Shown here one piece after another: positions 1-6,028 of a stretch of DNA of 8,374 nucleotides (position 1 is its first letter; each line of letters begins with the position of its first letter). The notes under the pieces were generated by a model. The model had not been told where the DNA came from. It did not search any database and was given only the letters and a program-made list of their open reading frames with translations. The stretch spans positions 1 to 8,374 of the forward strand of contig CALMID010000052.1 of the NCBI GenBank assembly GCA_937863915.1, read 5' to 3'. Made by a program: the position numbers and the translations under genes. This DNA comes from an uncultured Pseudomonas sp. (GTDB taxonomy: Bacteria > Pseudomonadota > Gammaproteobacteria > Pseudomonadales > Pseudomonadaceae).

Positions 1-404
1 CCTGCAAGCAGTACATGCAGCACGAGCGCACCACCCTGGAGCAGGTAAGCGCCGCGCGCAATGCCGTGGCCAGTGCCAGCCAGAAGGGTGATATGCAGGC
101 CCTGGGGCAAGCCGAAACCGGTCTGCGCGCCGGCCTTGGCCAACTGTTTGCCCTGGCCGAGAATTACCCGCAGCTCAAGGCCAACGAGAGTTTCCAGCAC
201 CTGCAGCAGCGCATCAGCGGTCTGGAAAACGGCATTGCCGATCGCCGCGAGCTCTACAACGAGGCGGTCAACCTGAACAACGTGCGCATCGAGCAGTTCC
301 CCGATGTACTGATCGCCCGCTTCTTTGCCTTCAAGGCCGCCGAGCTCTTGCAGTTCAGCGATGCAGAGAAGGCCGATGTCGACCTGAAACAACTGTTCAG
401 CTGA
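1..404 (+). CDS. LemA family protein, C-terminal part (5' end outside the window)
   Basis: The reading frame is open from the left edge (first full codon at base 3) to TGA at 402-404, giving 134 residues. The segment reading KQYMQHERTTLEQVSAARNA near the left edge matches the conserved helical core of LemA proteins, which usually have about 190-200 residues, so roughly the N-terminal third is missing. That missing part normally holds one membrane helix. The visible part is helical and soluble, with the family-like features NYPQLKANESFQHLQQRISG and a closing stretch RFFAFKAAELLQF. The biochemical role of LemA proteins is unresolved; they are thought to sit at the inner membrane with the helical bundle exposed. 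The next gene starts 7 bp downstream, so the two are probably cotranscribed. An ATG at base 15 lies inside the conserved core and is unlikely to be the true start. The name lemA was also once used for gacS in Pseudomonas; this protein is unrelated to that kinase. Confidence 0.9.
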   Translation, partial: CKQYMQHERTTLEQVSAARNAVASASQKGDMQALGQAETGLRAGLGQLFALAENYPQLKANESFQHLQQRISGLENGIADRRELYNEAVNLNNVRIEQFPDVLIARFFAFKAAELLQFSDAEKADVDLKQLFS

Positions 405-411
405 GGCAGGC

Positions 412-1314
412 ATGGCCACGGATGTCGCGGGCCTGGCCCTGAGTCTGGCTTTCAGCGTGGGCGCCTGTGTCGGTGGTGGCTGGTGGTGCGTGCAGCGCTG
501 GCGCCAGGCGCGCATTCTGCTGGATACGCCGACCTCGAAGATTCGCTCGGCGGCCCAGGGTTTTGTCGAGCTCTACGGCGTGCTCAAGGAGCAGGCCGAG
601 CCGCCACTGCGCGCGCCCCTGACCGACACGCCCTGCGTGTGGTGGCGCTATCGGATCGAGGAGTGCAGCCGCGACAGCAACAACAAGCTGCGCTGGCGGG
701 TGGTCGAGAGTGGCACCAGCGAGGCCTGGCTGCGTCTGGCCGATGCCACCGGCGAATGCCTGATCGATCCGCGCGGCGCCGAAGTCCGCGCGGCCACCCG
801 GCAGAGCTGGCATGGCAGTCAGCGTCATCCGCTGCGTCTCGAACGGGGCGGTCTGTTGAGCCAGCTGTTCAACCAGAGTGGCTATCGCTACAAGGAAGAG
901 CGCCTGCATGCGGGCGAGCCGCTGTATGCCATCGGTGACTTTCACACCCAGGGTGGTGGCCGCACGGGACTCGATCTGGAGCGTGCCCGTGGTGAGGTGG
1001 TGCGCGAGTGGAAGCAGGATTTTCAGGGGCTGCTGACGCGCTTCGACAGCAATGCCGACGGCCGCCTGGATGAGCCGGAGTGGCAGCGCGTGCAGCTGGC
1101 TGCCGGCCTGGAGGCCGAGCAGCGCCATCGCCAGGCGAGCCTGCAGCCGGCACAGAACATCATGCGCAGGCCGGGCGAAGCGCAGCCCTTTCTCTTGTCC
1201 AGCTCCGGTGAGGATGACGTGGCGCGCAGCTTCCAGTGGCAGGCCGCGGCTGGTGCAGTGGCTTGTCTGCTGGGAGCGCTGGCGACTGCCTGGTTGCTGC
1301 AGAACGCGCTCTAG
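412..1314 (+). CDS. GIDE-domain membrane protein with an EF-hand loop
   Basis: This 300-residue protein has a hydrophobic segment at about residues 5-26 and another at about 277-297, which would anchor both ends in the membrane. The region between (about 70-200) resembles the GIDE domain found next to LemA genes in bacteria and in the eukaryotic mitochondrial E3 ligase MULAN: a cysteine followed by paired tryptophans (PCVWWRYRIE, 74-83), a central beta-rich segment ending in CLIDPRGAEV (116-125), and EPLYAIGDF (169-177). There is no RING finger, so ligase activity should not be assumed. Residues 212-223 (DSNADGRLDEPE) form a textbook EF-hand calcium-binding loop with D, N, D, G, L, D and E at positions 1, 3, 5, 6, 8, 9 and 12. 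The ATG follows the upstream TGA by 7 bp, and the GAGG at 403-406 overlapping that stop is a good ribosome site. Cotranscription with the LemA gene is very likely. The cellular function is not known. Confidence 0.85.
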   Translation: MATDVAGLALSLAFSVGACVGGGWWCVQRWRQARILLDTPTSKIRSAAQGFVELYGVLKEQAEPPLRAPLTDTPCVWWRYRIEECSRDSNNKLRWRVVESGTSEAWLRLADATGECLIDPRGAEVRAATRQSWHGSQRHPLRLERGGLLSQLFNQSGYRYKEERLHAGEPLYAIGDFHTQGGGRTGLDLERARGEVVREWKQDFQGLLTRFDSNADGRLDEPEWQRVQLAAGLEAEQRHRQASLQPAQNIMRRPGEAQPFLLSSSGEDDVARSFQWQAAAGAVACLLGALATAWLLQNAL

Positions 1315-1420
1315 CAGGCTGTTGGCGCTAAGTCGCAGGTTAAGTCGAGTCGCGCTGCACCTAAGCTCAACGGAGCAGACTCCGCCTGCTGGATTTTGCG
1401 GCGCTCAGCGCCAGCCTACT
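1313..1420. repeat. Imperfect long inverted repeat between convergent gene ends
   Basis: The 101 bp between the GIDE gene and bifA contain no gene. The left arm (1313-1332, AGCAGGCTGTTGGCGCTAAG) pairs with the right arm (1404-1420), whose reverse complement reads AGTAGGCTGGCGCTGAG. The match is 15 of 17 with a 3-nt bulge. In RNA read from the - strand both mismatches become G-U pairs, so the bifA transcript could form a near-continuous 17-bp helix enclosing about 70 nt. Both stop codons lie in or at the arms. A smaller hairpin, GGCGC-TCA-GCGCC (1400-1412), overlaps the right arm, and AGCAG/CTGCT (1374-1378 and 1386-1390) could form another. No T-run follows in either direction, so a classical terminator is not supported. 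It may serve as a bidirectional 3'-end structure or be the remnant of a small repeat element. Confidence 0.5.
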
Positions 1421-3479
1421 GGCGTTCGCCGAGCGAGACTTCGGTCAGGCGGCGTGATTGCTTGAGGTATTGCAGCAGGTCGCGCGGCGGCAGGGGCTTG
1501 CTGTACAGGTAGCCCTGACCCTCGTCACAGCCCTGGGCAATGATGTAGGCCTCCTGCTCGGCGGTTTCCACGCCTTCGGCGATCACCTGCATGCCCAGGC
1601 TGCGGCCGAGCTGGATGATGGCGCGGACGATGGTGGCATCGTCCTCGTCTTCGAACAGGTCCTGAACGAAGCTCTTGTCGATCTTGATCTTGTCCAGCGG
1701 CAGACTCTTCAGGTACGTCAGCGAGGAGTAGCCGGTACCGAAGTCGTCGATCGCGATCAGCGCGCCAGAGCGGCGCAGGCTGAGCAGGTGCTGGGCGGCG
1801 GTGGAGATGTCTTCCATCAGGCCGGTTTCGGTGACTTCCAGCTCCAGGCTGCGTGGCGGCAGGCGATAGACCTGCAGCAGGTTGTTGACCACCCGCGGCA
1901 GCTCCGCGTGGTGCAGTTGCACGGTGGACAGGTTGACCGCCATGCGCAGTTCGGCAAAGCCCTGATCATGCCATTCACGCAGCTGGCGGCAGGCCTGGTC
2001 GAGCACCCATTCACCGATGGTGATGATGCTGCCGTTCTGCTCGGCCAGCGGGATGAACAGGTCGGGCGAGATGAAACCGTGGGTCGGGTGCTGCCAGCGG
2101 ATCAGGGCTTCAACGCCGACGATCTGCTGGTTGCGGTAGTCGATCTGCGGCTGGTAGACCAGATGGAATTCATTGCGCGCCAAAGCTTCGCGCAGGTCCT
2201 TGTCCAGCTCGCGGCGGCGGCGCATCTCGCTGTCGACGCTGGCGACGAAGAACTGGTAGCGGTTGCGCGAGCGGCTCTTGGCCAGGGTCATGGTCTGCTC
2301 GGCTTTCTGCAGCAGGTTCTCGGTGCGGTCGCCATCCTCGGGGAACAGGGTGATGCCGATGGTGGCGCGCAGGCGCACCTCCTGGCTTTCCAGCTGGAAG
2401 GGGGCTTCCAGGTCGTCGAGGATGGTCTGCGCCAGTTCGGCGGCTTCGTAGGGTTGCTCGATGTCGGTCTGCACCAGGGCGAACTGGTCGCCGCCGAGGC
2501 GGGCCAGGGCGCCGAGACGACCGCCATGGCTGCGCAGGCGATCGGCCAGGGATACCAGCAGCTGGTCACCGGTCTGGTAGCTGAACTGTTCGTTGACGCC
2601 CTTGAAGTCGTCCAGGCCGACGCACAGCACGGCGACGCGGCGTTGCAGGCGTCCGGCGTCTTCGAGTATCTGGTCGAGTTGCTGCTGCAGCAGCTGGCGG
2701 TTGGGCAGGCCGGTGAGAAAGTCGTACTGCGACATGCGCAGCAGGCTGGTTTCCGCCTCGCGGCGCAGGTGGGTGTTGCGTTCGATGGAGGCGAGCAACT
2801 GGTTGGCGGTGTTGATCCACAGCCCCAGTTCGTTCTTCTCGTTGCCCTTGAGCATCGGCAGCTTGTGTTCGCTGGGACGGTCCGGATTGATGTTGGACAG
2901 GTGGTCGATGATCTTGCTCAGTGGCCGCGTCAGCAGCCAGTGGTAGACCATGTACAGCACCAGGCCCATGGCCAGGGCGCGCAGCACGCCGGAGATGAAG
3001 ATGACGATGGAGTTGGCGACGAAGTCTTCACCGTAGGGCGCGGTATCCAGGGCGATGGTGAGGTCGCCGTAGTACTCGCTGTAGGGGCCCTTGCCCACCA
3101 GTTGGGTGGAGAAGCTCTGTTCCTTGCCGAGGATCGGGTCGGTGATCCAGCGGGTCGGTTTATCCATCAGCGGGCGGGATTTTTCCGCCAGCATGGGTTC
3201 GTTGGGGTGGCCGATGGCGGCGTGTTGCACCGACTCGTGCTGGAACAGGCCTTCGATCACCTGCATGCCCATCTCGCGGTCCAGGCTGTAAACGGCCTGG
3301 GTCGAGGGGTCGCGGAACATGCCGAGAATGCGCTGGGCGTCGTTGGCCACGGCCTGGCGGGCGCGGTAGGCGTCGAAGACAATCTGCGAGAAGCTGAGGA
3401 TGATCCCGACCACCAGGGCCGAGAGCAGTACGACGCGTAGCAGCTTGAGCGACAGACTGTTTTTCAGTTCCAGCTTCAA
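1416..3479 (-). CDS. bifA: BifA, membrane-bound c-di-GMP phosphodiesterase (degenerate GGDEF + active EAL)
   Basis: The protein hydrolyses cyclic di-GMP at the inner membrane; in P. aeruginosa BifA lowers biofilm formation and promotes swarming. With the TTG start at 3479-3477 it has 687 residues, the length I recall for P. aeruginosa BifA. Order: membrane segment about 13-30, periplasmic sensor region about 31-155, second membrane segment about 156-181, HAMP-like linker to about 235, GGDEF domain about 249-409, EAL domain about 422-674. The GGDEF signature is GGDQF (329-333) and no RxxD inhibitory site precedes it, so cyclase activity is unlikely. The EAL residues look intact: EAL at 457-459, N516, LEVTETG 547-553, DDFGTG from 578, K599, AEGVET 634-639, Q655. 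An in-frame ATG at 3542-3540 would add 21 residues, but it lies upstream of the predicted -10 box. The TTG has AAGGA 8 nt before it. sodB lies directly upstream on the same strand but has its own terminator. Confidence 0.95.
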   Translation of the reverse strand: MKLELKNSLSLKLLRVVLLSALVVGIILSFSQIVFDAYRARQAVANDAQRILGMFRDPSTQAVYSLDREMGMQVIEGLFQHESVQHAAIGHPNEPMLAEKSRPLMDKPTRWITDPILGKEQSFSTQLVGKGPYSEYYGDLTIALDTAPYGEDFVANSIVIFISGVLRALAMGLVLYMVYHWLLTRPLSKIIDHLSNINPDRPSEHKLPMLKGNEKNELGLWINTANQLLASIERNTHLRREAETSLLRMSQYDFLTGLPNRQLLQQQLDQILEDAGRLQRRVAVLCVGLDDFKGVNEQFSYQTGDQLLVSLADRLRSHGGRLGALARLGGDQFALVQTDIEQPYEAAELAQTILDDLEAPFQLESQEVRLRATIGITLFPEDGDRTENLLQKAEQTMTLAKSRSRNRYQFFVASVDSEMRRRRELDKDLREALARNEFHLVYQPQIDYRNQQIVGVEALIRWQHPTHGFISPDLFIPLAEQNGSIITIGEWVLDQACRQLREWHDQGFAELRMAVNLSTVQLHHAELPRVVNNLLQVYRLPPRSLELEVTETGLMEDISTAAQHLLSLRRSGALIAIDDFGTGYSSLTYLKSLPLDKIKIDKSFVQDLFEDEDDATIVRAIIQLGRSLGMQVIAEGVETAEQEAYIIAQGCDEGQGYLYSKPLPPRDLLQYLKQSRRLTEVSLGERQ

Positions 3480-3521
3480 AAGGCTGTTCCTTGTTCCGGC
3501 AGGAAGTTGTTGCACCCAAGC

Positions 3522-3550
3522 AGTATTGGTAAACAAGGGCAACTCGTCAA
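3522..3550 (-). promoter_or_regulatory. Predicted sigma70 promoter of bifA
   Basis: Read on the - strand, TTGACG (3550-3545) and AATACT (3527-3522) are separated by exactly 17 nt. They match the -35 consensus at 5 of 6 and the -10 consensus at 4 of 6 positions. Transcription would start near 3515 and give a leader of about 36 nt before the TTG codon. The promoter lies between the sodB terminator and bifA. This is inferred from sequence only. Confidence 0.55.
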
Positions 3551-3614
3551 AGCGCAGGGCTTAATTGCTGACAAGTTTTCTGCGCGATCTTTGATTGCAA
3601 TCTGGTGGAAACGC

Positions 3615-3640
3615 AAGAGCCCGGCAAATGCCGGGCTCTT
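3615..3640 (-). terminator. Intrinsic terminator of sodB
   Basis: AAGAGCCCGGCA (3615-3626) and TGCCGGGCTCTT (3629-3640) form a perfect 12-bp inverted repeat with a very short loop, 21 bp beyond the sodB stop. On the - strand the stem ends in CTCTT and is followed by GCGTTTCC, a weak U-rich tail, while the other side has a CCCC run. The stem and position are typical for Pseudomonas terminators. It separates sodB from the bifA promoter. Confidence 0.85.
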
Positions 3641-3661
3641 GGGGATGACGCAGGGTCAGCT

Positions 3662-4243
3662 TCAGGCAGCGAAGTTCTTCGCCACGAAGTCCCAGTTCAC
3701 CAGATTCCAGAACGCTTCTACATACTTCGGACGCAGGTTGCGATAGTCGATGTAGTAGGCGTGTTCCCACACGTCGCAGGTCAGCAGCGGGGTGTCGCCG
3801 CTGGTCAGCGGGCAGCCGGCGCCGATGGTGCTGGCCAGGGCCAGGGAGCCGTCGGCCTTCTTCACCAGCCAGCCCCAGCCGGAACCGAAGGTGCCGATGG
3901 TGACTTTGCTGAACTCTTCCTTGAACTTGTCGAAGGAGCCGAAGGCCGCGTTGATCGCGTCAGCCAGGGCGCCAGTCGGCTGGCCACCGCCGTTCGGCGA
4001 CAGGCAGTTCCAGTAGAAGGTGTGGTTCCAGATCTGTGCCGCGTTGTTGAACACACCGCCGGTGGAAGTCTTGACGATCTCTTCCAGGCTCTTGCCTTCG
4101 AACTCGGTGCCCGGCACCAGGTTGTTCAGGTTCACCACGTAGGTGTTGTGGTGCTTGCCGTGGTGGAATTCCAGGGTCTCGGCGGAAATGTGCGGCTCGA
4201 GGGCGTTCTTTTCGTAGGGCAGCGGCGGCAATTCGAAGGCCAT
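3662..4243 (-). CDS. sodB: Iron superoxide dismutase SodB
   Basis: This 193-residue cytoplasmic enzyme converts superoxide to hydrogen peroxide and oxygen. The sequence is closely similar to E. coli SodB from end to end and has the same length. The four metal ligands are H27, H74 ([11 protein letters not shown]), D157 and H161 ([11 protein letters not shown]). The second-sphere Q70 is at the position typical of the iron-type enzyme, and the gateway Y35 is present. The start ATG (4243-4241) has GGAG 7 nt upstream. There is no signal peptide. It is flanked by its own predicted promoter and a strong terminator, so it is probably monocistronic. In P. aeruginosa sodB is lowered in iron starvation through the PrrF small RNAs; pairing of that kind is plausible here but was not checked. 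The downstream bifA gene is an established neighbour in Pseudomonas. Confidence 0.98.
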   Translation of the reverse strand: MAFELPPLPYEKNALEPHISAETLEFHHGKHHNTYVVNLNNLVPGTEFEGKSLEEIVKTSTGGVFNNAAQIWNHTFYWNCLSPNGGGQPTGALADAINAAFGSFDKFKEEFSKVTIGTFGSGWGWLVKKADGSLALASTIGAGCPLTSGDTPLLTCDVWEHAYYIDYRNLRPKYVEAFWNLVNWDFVAKNFAA

Positions 4244-4290
4244 GGTGTTTCTCCGTTATTCCTCAGGGCTTGGCTGGCGCGGCAGGCAGC

Positions 4291-4310
4291 GACCGGTTCA
4301 CGGGCCGGTC
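4291..4310 (-). promoter_or_regulatory. Hairpin in the sodB leader
   Basis: GACCGG (4291-4296) and CCGGTC (4305-4310) form a perfect 6-bp stem with an 8-nt loop, about 50-70 nt before the sodB start codon and inside the predicted transcript leader. It may affect mRNA stability or be incidental in such GC-rich DNA. Confidence 0.35.
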
Positions 4311-4348
4311 GGCGCTGTGGAGCTGGGCTCGGCGCGCCGCGGAGCGGG

Positions 4349-4378
4349 ATCATAGCACCGCCGGGTGCGGCATATCCA
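4349..4378 (-). promoter_or_regulatory. Predicted sodB promoter with extended -10
   Basis: On the - strand TGCTATGAT (4357-4349) is an extended -10 element whose hexamer matches consensus at 5 of 6. A weak -35, TGGATA (4378-4373), lies 18 nt upstream. The start point would be near 4342, leaving a leader of about 98 nt. No Fur-type iron box was recognised. The rest of the 187-bp gap to argO contains only the leader hairpin and small stems such as GAAAGC/GCTTTC (4395-4400 and 4413-4418). Confidence 0.5.
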
Positions 4379-4421
4379 CGCAGCAACTGTGTGGGAAAGC
4401 CCGTGGCAGCCCGCTTTCTGA

Positions 4422-4439
4422 GGCCAGCCCCTACTGGCC
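4422..4439 (-). other. Short hairpin over the argO stop codon
   Basis: GGCCAG (4422-4427) and CTGGCC (4434-4439) form a perfect 6-bp stem with a 6-nt loop that contains the argO TAG. No U-run follows, so it is at best a weak 3'-end structure for argO. Confidence 0.25.
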
Positions 4440-5033
4440 GAGGATAAGTTGAGCGGCAACGCTGAGCATCATCAGGGCAACCAGGATATCCAGCACCCGC
4501 CAGGTGCTGGGGCGGGCCAGCCAGGGGGCGAGCCAGGCCGCGCCGAGGGCCAGGCTGAGAAACCACAGCAGCGAGGCACTGGCCGCGCCGGCGGCGTAGG
4601 CGCCGGGTACGGCCTGCTGGCTGCCCAGCGAGCCGATCAGCAGCACGGTGTCCAGGTACACATGCGGATTGAGCAGTGTCACCGCCAGGGTACTCAGCAG
4701 CACGGCCCGGCGCGAGCGCGGCCCGGCGTCGGCATTGCCCTGCAGGGCATCGTTGCTGAAGGCCCGGCGCAGTGCCTGAAAGGCATACCAGAGCAGGAAG
4801 GCCACCCCACCCCAGCGGGCGATGCCGAGCAGCAGCGGGCTCTGCGCCAGCAGGGCGGCCAGGCCGAACACGCCGGCGGCGATCAGGGCGGCATCGCACA
4901 GCACGCAGAGGGCGGCGGCCGGCAGATGATGTTCACGGCGCAGGCTCTGTGCCAGAACGAAGGCGTTCTGCGCGCCGATGGCCATGATCAGGCCGAAGGC
5001 CACCAGCAGGCCGTTGCTATAGCTTTGCCACAT
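4431..5033 (-). CDS. argO: ArgO/LysE-family basic amino acid exporter
   Basis: This 200-residue inner-membrane protein belongs to the LysE superfamily, which exports basic amino acids (arginine in E. coli ArgO, lysine and arginine in Corynebacterium LysE). About six hydrophobic segments are visible, near residues 5-27, 39-61, 66-87, 111-136, 147-170 and 180-198. The family motifs GAQNAFVLAQ (20-29) and LNPHVYLDT (121-129) are present. The ATG at 5033-5031 was chosen because GGAG (5045-5042) lies 8 nt before it and homologues begin with MWQSY; an ATG two codons earlier leaves only 2 nt of spacing, and a longer frame up to 5108 would run through the divergent control region. The divergently transcribed LysR-type gene next to it resembles ArgP, the known activator of argO, which supports the assignment. 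Substrate preference between lysine and arginine cannot be told from sequence. E. coli ArgO has 211 residues. Confidence 0.92.
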   Translation of the reverse strand: MWQSYSNGLLVAFGLIMAIGAQNAFVLAQSLRREHHLPAAALCVLCDAALIAAGVFGLAALLAQSPLLLGIARWGGVAFLLWYAFQALRRAFSNDALQGNADAGPRSRRAVLLSTLAVTLLNPHVYLDTVLLIGSLGSQQAVPGAYAAGAASASLLWFLSLALGAAWLAPWLARPSTWRVLDILVALMMLSVAAQLILGQ

Positions 5034-5087
5034 GGGCATGTCTCCAGGATGGGTGAGGCAATGGCTGGAGAGTCTGAGGTGAGCAGG

Positions 5088-5093
5088 TGTATA
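5088..5093 (-). promoter_or_regulatory. Candidate argO -10 box
   Basis: On the - strand TATACA (5093-5088) lies 55 bp before the argO ATG, with no good -35 hexamer 17 nt upstream (GCATCA). A weak -35 fits a promoter that depends on an activator of the LysR type. The repeats assigned to the regulator lie immediately upstream. Confidence 0.35.
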
Positions 5094-5140
5094 AGGAAAA
5101 CAAATCATGCTGATGCTTCATAAGGAAAACTGATTTGTTT
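5091..5140. promoter_or_regulatory. Candidate ArgP operator: direct and inverted repeats between argO and argP
   Basis: The 11-mer ATAAGGAAAAC occurs twice in the same orientation, at 5091-5101 and 5120-5130, 29 bp apart. In addition AAACAAATCA (5098-5107) and TGATTTGTTT (5131-5140) form a perfect 10-bp inverted repeat with a 23-bp gap. This stretch is much more A/T-rich than its surroundings. The second 11-mer contains the argP ribosome site AAGGA, and the right arm of the inverted repeat contains the argP TTG start codon. Binding by ArgP could therefore activate argO while hindering argP, and an argP mRNA with this leader could hide its own start site in a stem. ArgP binding here is inferred from location and from knowledge of E. 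coli ArgP. Confidence 0.6.
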
Positions 5141-6028
5141 GACTACAAGTTGCTGGCTGCGCTGGCCGCGGTGGTGGAGCAGGGTGGCTTCGAGCGGGCG
5201 GCACAGGTGTTGGGATTGTCCCAGTCGGCCGTCTCCCAGCGCATCAAGCTGCTGGAGGCGAGGGTCGGTCAGCCGGTGCTGCAGCGCAGCACGCCGCCAG
5301 CCGCCACCGAGCTTGGCCAGCGTTTGCTCAACCATGTGCAGCAGGTGCGCTGGCTGGAGCGCGATCTCGGGCAGAGTGTGCCGGCGCTGGCCGGTGGCAG
5401 CCAGCCGGAGCGGCTGCGCATTGCCCTGAATGCCGACAGCCTGGCGACCTGGTGGGCGCCGGCGGTGGCAGCCTTCTGTGCCGAGCAGCAGGTCTTGCTG
5501 GAGCTGGTGGTGGAGGATCAGGAGGTGGGGCTCAAGCGCATGCGCGCCGGTGAAGTAGCCGCCTGCGTCTGCGCGGCCGAGCGTCCGGTGGCCGGCGCGC
5601 GCAGTGTCGCGCTGGGGGCCATGCGTTATCTGGCGCTGGCCAGTCCGGCGTTCGTTGCCCGGCATTTTCCGAGTGGTGTGCAGGCTGAGAGGCTGGCCGA
5701 GGTGCCGGCCATCGTTTTTGGTCCGGATGACCAGTTGCAGCACCGTTATCTGGCCGCGCTGGGGATGCACGGTGGTTTCAGCTACCACCTGTGCCCGTCG
5801 TCCGAGGGCTTTGTCCGTCTGGCCAGTGCCGGCCTTGGCTGGGGGCTGGTGCCGGCGCTGCAGGTCGAGGCGCAGCTGGCCCGAGGCGAGCTGGTCGATC
5901 TGCTGCCGGGGCAGTTTCTCGATGTGCCGCTGTACTGGCACCACTGGCGCCAGGGCGGCGAGCTGCTGGCGAGCCTGACTCGGCATCTCGGTCAGGCCGC
6001 CCTGCAGACCCTGCAGCCGATCAGTTGA
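5135..6028 (+). CDS. argP: ArgP (IciA) LysR-type regulator of the amino acid exporter
   Basis: This 297-residue DNA-binding protein has the same length as E. coli ArgP. A winged helix-turn-helix occupies about residues 3-62, with GGFERAAQVLGLSQSAVSQR (17-36) as the recognition unit. The rest (about 90-295) is the periplasmic-binding-protein-like effector domain typical of LysR regulators. In E. coli ArgP activates argO in the presence of arginine, and lysine turns it into a non-productive complex; the divergent argO here fits that role. The start is TTG at 5135, with AAGGA 8 nt upstream, and the product begins MFDYKLLAALAAVVEQ, aligning with ArgP proteins from residue 1; no better ATG or GTG exists nearby. 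The start codon is part of an inverted repeat, suggesting autoregulation. The 3' end overlaps the convergent neighbouring gene by 8 bp, leaving no room for a private terminator. Confidence 0.93.
   Translation: MFDYKLLAALAAVVEQGGFERAAQVLGLSQSAVSQRIKLLEARVGQPVLQRSTPPAATELGQRLLNHVQQVRWLERDLGQSVPALAGGSQPERLRIALNADSLATWWAPAVAAFCAEQQVLLELVVEDQEVGLKRMRAGEVAACVCAAERPVAGARSVALGAMRYLALASPAFVARHFPSGVQAERLAEVPAIVFGPDDQLQHRYLAALGMHGGFSYHLCPSSEGFVRLASAGLGWGLVPALQVEAQLARGELVDLLPGQFLDVPLYWHHWRQGGELLASLTRHLGQAALQTLQPIS

Noticed and set aside
1458..3440. A 660-codon open frame on the + strand opposite bifA.
   Set aside because: It lies entirely antisense to a strongly supported gene. Its composition (many Q, V, G, A, H) is what codon-biased GC-rich DNA gives on the opposite strand, and it has no recognisable domain.
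3605..4447. An open frame on the + strand opposite sodB, and another on the - strand at 4132-4899 across the sodB leader and argO.
   Set aside because: Both cross real gene boundaries and predicted control elements, and neither contains a recognisable domain.
5034..5108. An N-terminally extended argO product starting at 5108.
   Set aside because: The extension would run through the repeats and the predicted -10 box, has no family similarity, and a well-spaced ribosome site supports the ATG at 5033.
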